DNA of 64,000 nucleotides from Dicaeum eximium. Taxonomy: Eukaryota > Chordata > Aves > Passeriformes > Dicaeidae. The DNA lies in assembly GCA_013396995.1 (NCBI GenBank), contig VWZP01003801.1:560144-624143 (forward strand). Reading direction: 5' to 3'. The first letter of the stretch is position 1. The number at the start of each line of letters is the position of its first letter. Under the pieces are notes generated by a model. The model worked only from the letters and a program-made list of their open reading frames with translations. It was not told the origin of the DNA and did not search any database. Positions 1 through 13,800 of this stretch are shown in pieces. The position numbers were made by a program, and so were the translations under genes.

Positions 1-271
1 AAAAAAAAAGAAGAAGGCTTTTGTCCATGTTTTGGACACTTTTCAGGGATGCAATTCCCCACAGAAACATTCAGTGGAACCCCCATTCCTATATTCCTTG
101 TAGGGGTTTCTCTTCACTTCCCAGTCTCACCTGGAACGGTACCCAATTCCTTCTGACCAACACAAAGTATTTCAGTGTTACATGTTCCCTTTGCTTTAAT
201 TTAAATTCCAAAGAGCCCTGTTTCTTCAGCAGATAAGAATCATAAATATGTTTGCCACCCTCCAACCCCCC

Positions 272-318
272 TAAAAATAAAATAAAAAAGAATAAAATAA
301 AGTAAAATAAAATAAAAT
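272..318. repeat. (AAAAT)n-like low-complexity tract in the 3'UTR
   Basis: An imperfect run of AAAATA/AAAAT units is visible on the plus strand, so the mRNA is U-rich here. It is a short microsatellite-like tract. Confidence 0.8.
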
Positions 319-675
319 CATGGTTTGATCCAATGATGAGCAAGGAGACTGGGGCCTCTAGGTCCACTACTGCTATTTAACATGGGACAAGGGACTACTT
401 AGTCCTTTTGTCTGTTCCTCCAACAGCCATGACCTCCCTCCCCCAAATAAATAAATAAAGCAAATCCTGGTTACCGAACTTGGAAAAACATTTTTGAGAT
501 ACATGGATGAAAAGCACCTGTTTGCTGTGTGATATTATTATCATCATTACTATTATTATTAACAATGTATCTGTTATCAATACCAGTTACACCAGGTGAG
601 TGGTTTTGTTCCTCCTGTCAGGGATGACCTGGTTTGTGCTCACCTTTGGACAGCCAGGAGTCCAGAAGAGATTCC

Positions 676-681
676 TTTATT
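676..681 (-). terminator. SLC6A6: Candidate poly(A) signal AATAAA
   Basis: This canonical hexamer on the gene strand lies about 1.0 kb downstream of the stop codon. It would support a shorter SLC6A6 mRNA. No strong GU-rich downstream element stands out, so usage is uncertain. Confidence 0.35.
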
Positions 682-1690
682 TTCCTGCCCAAACCAAAGT
701 CCAAATGAGGAAGTGAACACCTGAAGGACCCAGAGAGCAGATGCTGCTTTTCCCCTCTTGGCAGCTTTGTGCTCATCCCTGCTGCCCTGGGGACAGGCTG
801 CCCTCCCAGTTTGCAAAATTCAAGTTTACACCAGTGCCACCACACCAAAATATGGTTTGCTGGAAAACTTAGGAGCAGGTACTCAACCTCTTTGCTCACA
901 CACAAACAGCAGGCATTTCACTTAAGTAAAAAAATAAAAAAAAACTCAAAAATTTTAAAAGCAACAAAAAAAGACTGATCCATGCCAAATCCCGCAAATG
1001 CCTTCCTCAAGTTCTCCTTGGTCAGTGTGACAGGGTCTCAGTGCTGTCCCTGGGAGGGACAGCCATAAGACTGTTCACACTCAGCTTCTCTGCATCCCTT
1101 GCAAACTCTCCACTCCAGCTGTTTGGATATCCTTATCCAGGGACTGCACTACACAAAACTGTACCCACTCCCTAAAGTAACCCTGATGCCTGTCATTTAC
1201 CACAGCTGAACCAGAGGGTGGAAATACTACACCTTTGAAAATTCTCTTGAAACAGCATTTTTTAAAAAAATGTATCTCTCTCTCAAAAGAGCTCCATTTG
1301 TGTGTTCTGTAGGTTACCCTGCTCCCAACCATACCAGCACCTAAAATTGCTTTCTGAGACTTGAATGTATTGCTGGCAAGACAATCAATTCAAGTGGTAA
1401 GGTGTATAATATTTAGATAAAGATATATATATTTAAAAAAACCCAGTAATAGTAAATTCTTGTAATATGTCTAGTCTGATATGAAAGCTCTCCCTCTACA
1501 GAGAGATGTCTGCTGTGATTACCTTACAAAATATTAAAAAAAAAAAAACAACACACACAAAAAATAACTTTCTCTGTGAGAAATAAAAATAAATCCTAGT
1601 GCAAATATAAAGCTCTGTAAACCTGGTCCTATGAGAATCTATGGTTAGTAAACGGCAGTTAAAGCAGGTTTATCCTCTCACAGAGAGAGC

Positions 1691-1831
1691 TCACATCATG
1701 GTTTCCACAATGATATGAGTTGGCTTGATCAATCCGCCATTCGAAGTTCCATTGGGGCAGAAGGGGGTGCCACTCTCCGTTTCTTTGGACCACCGATTCA
1801 CCTCCTTGGGGGCAGCCACCGCCTTTATCCT
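1691..1831 (-). CDS. SLC6A6: SLC6A6 last coding exon (residues 575-620 and TGA stop)
   Basis: The coding part is 141 nt. Two AG acceptors lie two bases apart; only CAG before AGGATAAAG keeps the frame from exon 12. The first half of this cytosolic tail (RIKAVAAPKEVNRW and onwards) is the most diverged part relative to mammals. The last residues, KPTHIIVETMM, are conserved. The TGA occupies 1693-1691. The same exon continues as 3'UTR. Confidence 0.95.
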   Translation of the reverse strand, partial: RIKAVAAPKEVNRWSKETESGTPFCPNGTSNGGLIKPTHIIVETMM

Positions 1832-4800
1832 CTGCAAGAGAGAAGGAGCAGAGGTGACATGAGCAGAAGGTCTCTGTGCCCCTACGTGCAGCACGCAGCA
1901 TTCCAAGGACACAGATGGTGGCTGTTGGCGATGTGTGCCCATGGCTCCCTATGGATGTGGGCACCTGTGGAGCCTTCACCTCCTGCTCAGCTGCAGAGCC
2001 TGACTTGAGGCAGGGAAGTCAGACAGGAGGGAAGTCCAGGCATTATCCACCATCCTGCACATTGGGCTTTTAGTGGTCCAAATGATGTGAGTCCTTCCTC
2101 ATTTAGAAACAGCTCTGCCTCTCAGCCCAGCCCTCACTGCCAAGTGGCAACTTCTGTCCTACATCTCAGCTCACAAAGGAAGGACTGAATGGCATCTGAC
2201 CAGTGTTTACTCTCTTTCCTTTCCTAACATGGTCTTTGAGCAGTGTTTTGGCTACTTTTAGACTTGTCTCTCATGGTGACAATGGTGACAATGTAGGCAG
2301 GAAAATTAACACTTATGCTCTGGCCACAGCTGAAAAAGGCCATTAACACTTGGACGAAAACAAATGCAAGTGTTTGTGCTCTGGGAAATGTTTGGGTTTG
2401 GTATTTTTTGTAATTCTATTCTCTTTTTTCCTAACCCAAAGTGTCCCACTTTCTTCTGCAAGAATACCCTGAGCTGCATTTAAGATCGACTTGTTAGGCA
2501 AAAGCAAAACTAATCTGAAAACTTTGAAGAGAATTCCCAAGTTTCATGATTGCACAGCCTCTAAAAACTTTCCACCGCAAGAAAAAAAAAATTAGAGGAG
2601 CCCAGACTGAGCTGCAAAGGGCAAGAGATTTCCTGCAAATCCAAAGCTGAGGGAATCTGCACTGTCAAGTCTAAATCAGACACAAAGTTTTCCAAATACC
2701 AGGGCAATCTGGATCCAGTGTTTCAGTTTGAAATAAAATAAACACGAATTAAAAAAGCTAAAGAATGAAGCCCTCTCTCAAGAAGGTTTGACTTTTATTT
2801 AGTCCCTCACAGTGAAGGCCATGTCTGAGAGCCACACAATCCACAGGTGTATCTGAATTTCCTTGAAATTCAATAAATTTTCACACAACCAGGTTTGACC
2901 CAGGTCTCTCTTTATCTTGCTTTCCCAGCAATTTTCGAGATGGTGCTTCTGTGTCCCTGGGGGCTGGAGAAGAGAAACCTGAGACTCAGGAACACCCCAG
3001 CCCTTGAATGTTTGACTGCACATGGAGGTAATGATTTGCCAAGCTGGAAGCTGCACAAGTGGGACATGAGTAAAATCACTCGGTGTTTATCTCAGGACAG
3101 GCGGCTTTGTGTTTGATCTCTTTCTACTGTTTGCCCAGAGGACAGGTGATCTTTAACAGTCTTATTTGCCTTACCTGGGCAAGGTGGCAGTTTTCCAAGC
3201 ATTACTTTGTATAAAACACAACAAGTCAAAGCTCCCTTTCTCCTCTAGAGAGACAATTGGTTGTTCTTACCTCAATGAGTGACCCATCTGACTGAATGAT
3301 GCGGATGACCATCACCATAGGGATGCAGATCATGGAGGAAAGGGCAAGAACCCAGCCCAGGCCAATTGCCCAGTCTGGGTATGTGTAGACCTTGTTGTAG
3401 GTCAGTGGTTTATACTTGGCCAAAGAAAAGATAAAGCACCCCTGTGGATGAGAAAGAAAAATAAAGTGAGGCTCAAAAAATGCTTAAAGCAGTAGGGCTC
3501 TGCTGCAACCACAGCCCTGAGGAAGACAGGCAGTGAAAGGCAGAACTGATGGATACCACATGTATTTTAAACCAATGTGGGAATTGTTCTTCCATTTCAA
3601 TCATTGGAAGAGCATCTGCATTTGCTGGTAGCATCTGCTGTGTGATGACAGAGTGCTAAGAGATGGTGCTGAGCAGCTGCAGTACCCTGCCAGTTCTTCT
3701 CCAGGGCTCAACTATTTGCTGTACACTGCAAGATTACCAGGATGTTCTTCCCACCCAATGAAGTACTTCAAGCCAAGGTCTGCCTCAGACTGCTCAAGTT
3801 GTTTTATTACAACGGCCTAGCAATCCTGTCTTAAAGCAGGGACAGCTCTATGGAGAGTGGGTTTTCTCTTCATAAATGTAGAATTTTGCCAATCCTAAGA
3901 AAAATCCACTTAAACGTGGCCAACTGCAATTCATGCAGGCACAGCAGAGACTAGAGAGAGCTGTCATGTTAGCAGCTGACATCTGAGAACATGATGAGAG
4001 GTATGCTCAAGCCTTCAGCTTCTCTTTGCAAATTTGCCTCTGAATGCAACAGCCTTGCCTTGAAGAGAAGCGGTAAGAGGTGACTTAGCACTGCCAAGTG
4101 TGAGACTTGAAAGAGCACAGGTCAGTACTCACCACACAGAGAACTGGTGTGATCACAATCCAGCTCCATTTCATCCAGGGACCAGGTCTGTATCCAATCA
4201 TATCCTCAATGGCATCATAAATATTATCAGCGCCTGGAAGAATTGAGCAAATAAAAGCCCTGTAAATACTGTAGGATTAAAGCTGCTTTCCTAGGCTCCC
4301 CAAGGGGTATTTAAAGGGAAGATGAGGGTGTCAGATGTATTCTTCAAATGCTTCCCACAGCTGTGAAGTCCAAGATGATTTTCTTCAAAAGCTCAAAGGT
4401 TGGGGGAATCTCTGATCCCACCCTCCCCTCATGATTTGGCTGCAGGAGTGTGATGCTAATCTCTCCTGCCCCATCACACCCTCTCTCCTCTCTCCAGACT
4501 CTCACTGAACTTCCCAGAGGGATCACCTCTGGGGATCACCTCTGAGGGATCATGGGAAAGACCTGACAGCAAACAGTGCACCTGCTTCTACAGAAATCTG
4601 ACTTTGTTTTGCTTTTCTGAGGAGATGGAATACATGGAGAATCAGAGAAATAATCAGTCCCAATCAGCAAACATCTGATTATTCCCCAGGCACAGCTCAG
4701 GCAGCTAGAGAGGCTACTGTCAGACCATGGTGCTTGGCATTGCCAAAAGTAATGGGGCAGAATATACTTTCAGCTCTCTTTTTGTACTTTCTCTTTGGTT

Positions 4801-7800
4801 GGCTTGTCCCTGCAGACATTGCAACTCTGAAAGGAAATTCTCTGAGAGACAAACAGAAATTTTCACGGCTGGCCACACTTTCAACTCTCACCTCTAAACT
4901 TAACACACAAAAATGCTTAATTGTGCCCTTATTAATTAGCAATGGAAGAATACTCATTTTTTGTGGAAAAAACACTGGAGGTTGGATTCATCCCAGATTC
5001 AAATTTGTCTCCAAGAGGTCAGGGCAAATTTATATTAAGGACATGTGTCTGTTGCTGGGAAGGAGACTCTGGGGTGGCTGATGATTAAATATTTGGCTAG
5101 CAAAATTGCCACTGACTCATCAAAAGGTATGAGATGAAAGGATTCTCACTTACCATAAACCCAGGCTACAGCAATACATTCAAAGAATGCAACCCACAAA
5201 AGGCATACACCACTAGCTGCATAGTAGTCAAAGAGTTGAAAAACATACATGCCACCCTGTAAAAGAGAGAGACACAACTGGTTAAGATCCAACAGGGAAA
5301 AAAACCCCAAGAATTCAGGCCCAATCCCCAGTAACATCTACCAAAATATCCCAATGGCTCCTGTCCAAAAAGAAGCAGCATCTAGCAAATAGGTAAGGTA
5401 AATATTTGGCACTGCCTTCCTCAGGGAATATGTGTGTTTACTACAGGAGTAACTCCAAACAAGACAAATGATTAACAAAATTAGGCCACTTAATACAATC
5501 TACTGAGACAATTAAATCTTTCCTTCTTACAAATATTTTAGGATAGGCATTTAAAGAAACAAATGGTTGCCTCCTAACATTAACATTTTAAAAAGACTAA
5601 AAATGAAAGTCAGTTCATCAGGAGAGTCTTCATTTACATTTGAGTGAAAGGGCTACTTTCATGAAAGTAATTCATTTTTTGTTTTATAACTCTATTTATA
5701 CTCTGCTGTTAGACTGCTCTTACTACACTGCACTTTCACTTGAAAAACTGTGGAGTTTGGGCATCTTTGTTACAGGTGCTATTTTACCTCCCCACAATAA
5801 TGCTCTTCCAGTTGTTTTTAAAATCTGACTTGGATGTTATTTTGAAGATAAATATCACGAGAGTGCAGGCACTGGAACATATTCCTTTCTGTTTATACTA
5901 GAATAAATTCAGAGGTATTTAATGAATTCAAATCTGTGTAACTAAGATAAAAATCTCTTTCCCTGCACGCCACTGGATGGGCTCTTAATGTGCTCTGCTG
6001 AAGGTTTCCTATATGATTCATCATTTAAAACTAGATGTTAATATTCATAATCGTGTTGACTGGTACCTGAGATCAGATTTAATTTAATGAGATTTCACAT
6101 TTCTGCTCCTGTGACTGAAAAGGGAAGGGATATATAACTCCCATTCAAAGTGCTTTCAGACCTAGGGATTAAAGATGCTCTGCCCATATAAAAAGCACTT
6201 CTCCTCTGAGTAGCCAATTCTTTGCAGTCTCAAGCATAGCTAAAACTGGCCTGAAAAATGGCTAAAGAAGGCAATTTGCAGCACTGGTGCTACTTACCTC
6301 AGTCACCATAGTTAGTCCCAGAAGATAGCTAAGGAAACACACTATAGCGATGAAGATTTCCCGTCGGTAACCCTTCCTTAGGAAGGATGGGTGCAGATCA
6401 ACTAATGACGTGATCTGTCCTTCAACTTCAACAAACTACAGGGGGAAAACAACAGTGGAGAAATGACTTGAAGATCACCTGCCATGCAGTTCATCCAAGC
6501 TCCTGCTTGAATAAACCCTCCCCAGCAACACCCCAGCCCTGTGCTCTGTGCTGCTCTTGATAAACAAATAGAAATCGTTCCTTTGTAACCCCCAGGTTGG
6601 AGCATGGGGGTAGCTTTCAGGTTGGAACAAGCTTTCAGAATTTCTTTTTATTACCTAGAAGCCTTATGAGCTAAAAAGGGGCTCTGCAAATGCAACCCAC
6701 AAGGATGAAGGAGGCACTTATGTGCCTGATGACAGGAACACAGTTATGTGGCTTTTATGCTGTCACTGTTCCAGATGAACACAGGATGTATGCTAGCGAA
6801 GAGGCAGAGGGAAAAACACTCAAGAAAGTCCAAGCTAGGAGAGTACCTCCCAGCCTTTTTCTGATGTGCAAGGAAACATCACAGATACTAGTTAGGTTAA
6901 TTCCATGATTTGATATAATTCTGCTCTTGGGTTTGTTAGTGAAAATCCAGCCAAGGGAGAGCAGACTGTGATGTGAAACAGCAGCTCTTCTTGACTGAAC
7001 GTGTCCTTTGTGGAGTGTGAGTGGAGTATCTCTGACTGGGGCTCTGGGTACTTCTGCAGCAGTAATGGAGCTGTTCATACACTCCTCATTCAATGATCTG
7101 GCAAACTACTTGCACTTGTAAACCAAAAATGAAGCTCTGAATAAATGAGCCAGAAGTCTTTATCTCTCTTCATGATAACTGTATTTATACTTACTCGCCT
7201 TTGGAAAACTATACAACAGTGTAACTTGAGTTAAGCAAATAACCCAAACTGGATTTGAATAAAAGTTTAAAGTTAATCAAAAACCAGATCTTTCTGCACC
7301 TGGAGGAAAGCAACTACTGAACTTCCCCAAGTAAAACCATGGAAGGGCTCTTTTGACTGACCAACTTTGCAAGGTACAAAAGCACCAAGCTCACTGAAGA
7401 CATGAGAATATGGATTGGAGGTATCCATCAAGGCTGCCTCTGTGGAAAAGATCTTCACTTTAAGTAGATACATCATCTTAACTAATAACTTATCATGGGG
7501 AACCTAAGACAGAGATTATTTCAGAAAATGCTGCATTTTCCTACCTCACTGCTCTTACAGTGCTCAGAAAGGCCCTAAAACAACCTTGCCCTCCTTCCTT
7601 AAGCTCTATTTTGGAAATACAGACTGTCCTGCAAACAGATTTTGTCCTCCACCAAATTTTATTGCCTCCTGTCTTGTTACTCTGACCTGTATAAAACTGG
7701 TTTTCTTTTTAAATGCAACCCTTTTCTTCGAGCTGATTTGATCTGAAACTGCTCTGGCATTCCAGAACTTGCTTGACTGCACTCCAAAAAACCAGAGGGG

Positions 7801-10800
7801 TGGAGGAGAGAAATTAAGCGCTCCAATTAGTTTTAATCATTCTGCACAGTGAGGAGCTTTTTAAAATTACTAGACAGCTTCCAATTTGCATAAGCATAGG
7901 GTTGCTGAACCACAGCATTGGGTACTTTCACATTTACTTAGGAGAATTGAGAGTTGCTCACTAGAGTTCAAAGATTAAGCCATAAAGAACAATTTAGGGC
8001 AAATGAAATTTAAAAAAATGTCAGAGATTAAGTACACAACAACTGGGTAAAAATTCCATTTACAGAGCTCTCCTCGTATGCGAGAGCATTTGGGCTACAG
8101 AAACATTTCATCCTTATGAATCTTAGTGACTTTACATTTGAATGCAGAAAACTTTGGCAATTTTGAATGTGTAGTTATTGCATAATCCCTGGTCACCCAC
8201 GTTTCCTTGTAAGTAGACTATCTAGAAATGATTTACAGGTTCCTTGGCAGTATTTAGTCCAACTATCCTACAAGTAACCACTGGGAAAAATAACCTAATT
8301 TCCTGACTGAACTTTTTGATTTTTTTTTCATGCTCACTAATTAATAGCAGTGTGTGCTATAAAATTAGTACAGCTGGAATCTGAGATGCTTTCTGGCCTG
8401 TTTGGAGGTACTGAATGCATGCTGCTCACGTGAAAGTCAGCAGGATCCCACATTGCTCAGCACCTCCCAGCCCAAGGCCACCAAAAAAGGCTGCAGCTTT
8501 GACCTCACTGCTCCTGAAACTACCCTGGATATACAAAACATTATGTGCTTTTTTGTACCTCATGCTGACTTTTCTTTTTTTTTTTGGCACTTGGCAACCA
8601 TCAAAACCCATACTCGTGGTAGTTATTAATTGCTAGTTTTTTAATGATGGTGTATACACTCTGCAGGTGACTGCAATGGCACAAAGTGCTCTGTGGAACA
8701 GACTACTGCAGTCCTTTATGTTTTAAAATGATTAAGCTTTTTTCCCAGAGTAAGAAAATACTGTGACCAAAATGGTGGTATTTTGTGGTCAGACTAGGAG
8801 TGAAATTTAGATAAGGGAGTACTGTCCTAGTGTGATAGACCCCACTAACTCTTGATGACAAAGACTTTCTGAGCAACACAATACTATGAATCAACAGTCA
8901 TAGAATCGTCAAGTGTGGCCCTTACACTAAAAAGCAACCCAAATTCCTCTCAAGCAGCATTAGAGGTATTCTCTTCTTAATTCATGACTGTAAAAACAGC
9001 TTTTCTCAGTCAGCAGTGCTGACACAGTAAGTCACACATTCCTTATCCATTGTACTAACCTGGCTATCCAGTCCAAGCAACAGAAGCATAATAAAAAAAA
9101 GGATTGCCCAAAAGGTGGGCAGTGGCATCATGGACACAGCTTTTGGGTAGGCAATGAAGGCCAGGCCTGGACCTAGAGAAAGAGAAAACAGGGAGGGGGG
9201 AAGGGAAGGGAAGAAAAGTAGTAAGTACCAGCTCTTTGGTAAAGGTAGCCACCCTCAAATTCAGGAATGCCTGGTTCCGTTCAGATAAATCCAAACGCAG
9301 CTGGAAATACCAGAAATGAAACAGTTTGGCTCTTTTATCTGAAATCGAAGCACGCATGACTACAGCAGAAACCACAGGCAAACCCCCGAGGCCAGTGCTA
9401 ACAGATCTCCAGTTTTAACATCTGTCTCAAACATGCCAGTAATGGAGGTGTCCTACACCTGCCCTGCACGGACACAGGACAGTCTTGGGGGCCGGGGGAC
9501 AAGGGGTGACCCAAGGGAATGGCAGAATCCCACTGCTAGCCCACATGGTCATGATGAAGATGGTGATGATGAAACTCTTTTGCATGCAGAGAAGGGGACT
9601 CTGCTATAAACATTCCCTGAGATTTCCACTAATGCAACCACTGCCTCCCTCTGTATGCAACCTCCAAATCCTGCGTGGCTTTTCTAAAATGGGGTTTGCA
9701 CTCCAAGGAGTTTGCTCCTTCTCTTCTGCAAACCCTCCCTGCTGCACTGAGGGATCAGGCTACTCCTAATTTTATCAACTGAAAATTGAGAAAACTGCTG
9801 TTAGGAACTGCTGGGATGTAAAATCACTCTGTGTAAAATTGCTTCCCCATGCTGTTACACCATCTGCCCCTATCCAGGCCAGCCTACACGGACCTGCCAC
9901 GGTGACATTGAGCATGACCATCATCAGCCCCAACTGCAGGATGGGCTGCAGGTGTAGGAGGACCAGTGGGGCTGGGGCTGAGTGCCTGGGGCTGAGTGCC
10001 CAGGTTCTCTGCTCTGGAAGCCAAAGTGTGGAGTGCTCCTCCCTAGGCGGGGTCTCGCCTGCCCTGTGACCAGGTGTCACCTCTCTCGTACCCACACACG
10101 GAGCACAGGCACCGTGCTCGTCTCCAGAGGCACCCTCACCTGGAGCCAGGTGCTATCAGTCCTTTGTGAGAGCTTTTGTGGAGAGAGGAAGAGCCCTCCA
10201 CCAGTGGGAGACAGGAACACTGGCAACTCGGCATTTATGGCTCTCAGAGGAGATGAAGAAATTTGGTGAGGCTGACAAAAAATTCTGAGGGCAGATTACA
10301 ATTCAGAGTGAAACCAGGAATGCCTGGCTCATCTGCTTGTTTGCTTTGAGGAGCCTTCAAAGTGCCTGTTTTCAGGTGGATTTGTGTAATTTTCAATGAG
10401 AAAAGGAATTTTTTTAAAAGATGCTGCAGTGTGGGGACAAAAAATCTTATCTCTGATCTGTACAGAAAAATCTCTAACACTGCTCTTCCTACTTCCCACT
10501 TTTCCTTTCCAACAAGAAAGATGGAAAAAGAAGCAAGAGAAAGAGGTAAAAATGAGATGACTGTTTTTCAAACTAAAGAAAACTTTAAGTCACTGAAAAT
10601 ATTTGAACATAAATAAATACAAATTAGCCAACAATCAAACAACTAATTTTATTTTAAATGAAACACAACTAAGATTTTATACGACAGAAGGTATCAAAAA
10701 ATTGGTGAATATCTCAAATTTTGGGGAGCTTTGCTTTTTTCCCCTCTGAATTCAGTGGATCCAGTAGATCCTCTGTGAGGGAAAGCTGCTAACAGATGGC

Positions 10801-13800
10801 ATTTGCAGCTGATCTGTGCAATTGATGAGACAGATGTAAAACTGCTCTCCTCAAAATTTGCTGCAATTCTGTATACTTCGGCCACTGAAACTGTTCTTGC
10901 ACTGTGATACCAACTAATATCAAGTGCCCTAAGCCCTGAGCTAATTTTAATTTTCCTTTGAAACTAAGTGTTGAAATATAAAAAGAAAAGTCCATGTGAA
11001 AGAAAATGTTCCTGGCAAGCCCTCAACCGAAACATAAATAATCTGAAAATTTTATTTAATTTGAAACCCTGTTGTTTTGAAGGGTATTTTGCAAAAGTGA
11101 AGCACTTGTGGCTGCTATTAAAAGCCAGTGAGCACTGCTATGATCCCAGCCCACGCACTGGCCAATTGCCATGGGGTGCTGTGGCATGGCTGGAGAGCTG
11201 CAGAGGCAGAGACCAGGCAGGCACCAGGAAACCCAAGGCACTATTGTCAGACAAGCCTAATCTGAATTTGTTTGCAAATGGAATTAAAAAAAAAAAAAAA
11301 AAAAAAAAGAAGCAAATCTTGTGCTGGTGTAACAGTGCTACAAATTGCATGGGTGGTAAAGTATTTTTTCCTGCCAAACAGAGGCCACACGGATTAGACA
11401 GGACTCACTATGGTTTTGTTGAGCCCCCACTGCTTTCCTCTCTATCTTTAAAAGAATTTCTGAAAAGAAAAAGATGCTGTTTATCTAAAATCTGCTTTCA
11501 CTCAGGAGTTAGAGAAGTCTGAGTTGAGTAAACCTGCTAAAGGCAGTGAAGGCCAGCAGTGACCAGTGCTTTCAGCAGGAGCAAGCCCTGGCTGACAAGT
11601 GTGTCCCAGGCACATGGCACCAACACTGAATTTGGCACTGGGAAAAAATGTGGCCATGAGATTCTGCTGTCAGCAAACTTGTTGATGTTCCCGTGGCTTT
11701 CAGGAGGGCAAACAAATGGTGTCATGGATAGGGCAGGAGGAATTTAACTCGTGGGGCAGAGATGGGGTCTCAGCTCTGCAGACTTCTTCTGCCAAGGGCT
11801 GCAGTCAAGTGGCAGCACCTCTGCTTGCTTTTTCCTGACTCAGGGGAGCAGTTCTGACCTTGCATCAAAATAAACCAAAAAAGGCAAGGCTAGAGGCTCA
11901 AGCACCTGCTGAATCCTTCTTTGCTGAGAAGAAGCAATGAAAACTTCTCTCAGAGCCCCAGGCGGGTCCTGGGACACTCATCCCAGGGGGACCAAGTGTC
12001 TTCAGTAGCTCTGCACTTATCTCTCTGAGAAAAGCAGCAAGAAAACACATGGGAAGTGGTTTGGACACTTTTGGATAATTTCAGTCGTGTTTACTGTCAC
12101 ATAAAAATGCTTTTTGAGGCGTTGGAAAAAGGCTATTTAAACACTGAGTTAATTTGTGTTTAAAGACTACTTAACAATCCAGTGTTACTATAGAATTGTT
12201 TAATTCTAGAAATGGCAAGTGACAGGAATGTAGCTGCCTCTATCAGAGATGTAATAATAAAAATTAGAATAAATATTGACCAGATAAAAACCTAATGTAC
12301 AAATACTTGAAAATACTACTCTTGGAATTGATCCACCTACATATAAATAAAAAAACAGGGCTACTTATAATTCATTCAATAGGATTATTCCGTTGCTTCC
12401 TGATTCCAAACAAAGCAATCAACTGCTGATCAAAATAAGCATTATGGCCAAGATTGTTACTAATTGCACTTGCAAGAGCTACACCAATTGCAGCCACCAA
12501 GAATCCAGCCGTGCCATCAATGTCATTACTTTTTCATTAGCCCTTGTGAAGTGAGACATTCTTCTTGAAGACTTAACTCCCAGAGCCATGTGATTAGAAG
12601 ATATATTGACTTTTTCATTTTAATAGCATGTTTGCAGAAGAAAGCTTTCAAATACTATGCAGGTGAATAAAAGTGCTCAAAAATTAGAAAGAAATATCAA
12701 AAGTGCACTCAGGTGACATTGCTATTACTAGAATCTGATTAGCTTTAAGCCTGATGGCTGTGAAGGCCTGATTCATTATTTTTCCATGGTAATTCCCAAC
12801 TACTCTGTCTGTTCTATGAGAAAACACATGGTTATACCTGCCCTCATGGACTAGAAATGCACAGAGGAAAAATGTCATCTGTTTTGTTTGAGATACAGTC
12901 ACAAGCTATGAGGATTGAGCTTCTACCTGTGCATGTGCATAGCTGAATGTTAATGGGAAGGACACTTCTGAAATAAGGGAGGAACCTAAGTGTACATCAG
13001 GTTTCAAAATGGACTTTGACAGTTCTGTCAACCTCACACTGAAGCTACAGAGGACAAATGCAGGACTGCAACACCTGGAGTTCCTGTGGGTGAAATGGTC
13101 CACAAAACGCTGGAGATGGAGCTCTCCAACTCCTCCTGCCTTTCAGTGAGGTTTGGGAATGTATGTGTATGTGTCCCTTCACAAGGCCAAGGTACTAATC
13201 CTCTAGTACTCTGTGCTGTGAGCAAGCAACACTAAGCTATGAAGAACACATACTGGCAGTTTGCATTTCAATGAAAATAAAGGTAGTCTGAAAAGAAGGA
13301 TGGAATCAATTCTTGAATCGATGAGATTCTGGACCCTGGATAATGGTGTCGTTATCTTAGCTCTAATCTCAACTCAAATGGATTAGCACACTCTAGGAAA
13401 TGTGTTTGCTGCCCTGTTAAACAAGACAGAGTAAACAGTACAACCCCAGCTAACCCTCACTGCTCTAAAGCCCAAATCAACAACGTGCTTATTTTTTCTG
13501 GCAATTATGGGAAATCTTGTTCTGTTTTATCACTTAGATGTTAGCTGATTGGGTCTGCAGAACTCTGCTCACACGCTGGGCGGCAGTGCCCACCACCACT
13601 GCCACCAACACCATCGTACCTGACTCTGCCACATCAGCAATGTTCACCCCTTGCTCTTGTGCCATGAAGCCCAGGACGGAAAAAATTGCGAAGCCAGACA
13701 CAAAACTGGTACCACTGTTCAGGCATCCCAGCAGCAAACAGTCCCTAAGTCACACATATGTCATGGAGCAAGTTAATTAAAAAAAAAATTAACCCATTGT

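Larger units (their letters stand above)
1..1690 (-). other. SLC6A6: SLC6A6 3'UTR (continues past the window edge)
   Basis: No coding sequence of a known family is visible here, and the stretch follows the stop codon with no intervening splice donor required. One canonical minus-strand AATAAA lies at 676-681 (plus-strand TTTATT), and an ATTAAA variant at 195-200. Either could serve as a poly(A) signal for a shorter isoform. Mammalian SLC6A6 has a long 3'UTR, so the main end probably lies left of position 1. The true 3' end cannot be fixed from sequence alone. Confidence 0.7.

Noticed and set aside
8884..8935. CATAGAATCGTCAAGTGTGG resembling a CR1 3' end
   Set aside because: The match is only about 15-20 bases with no further CR1 words on either side.
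10968..11522. 184-codon plus-strand open frame
   Set aside because: It crosses the 23-base poly(A) run, has no family resemblance and no supporting splice or start context.
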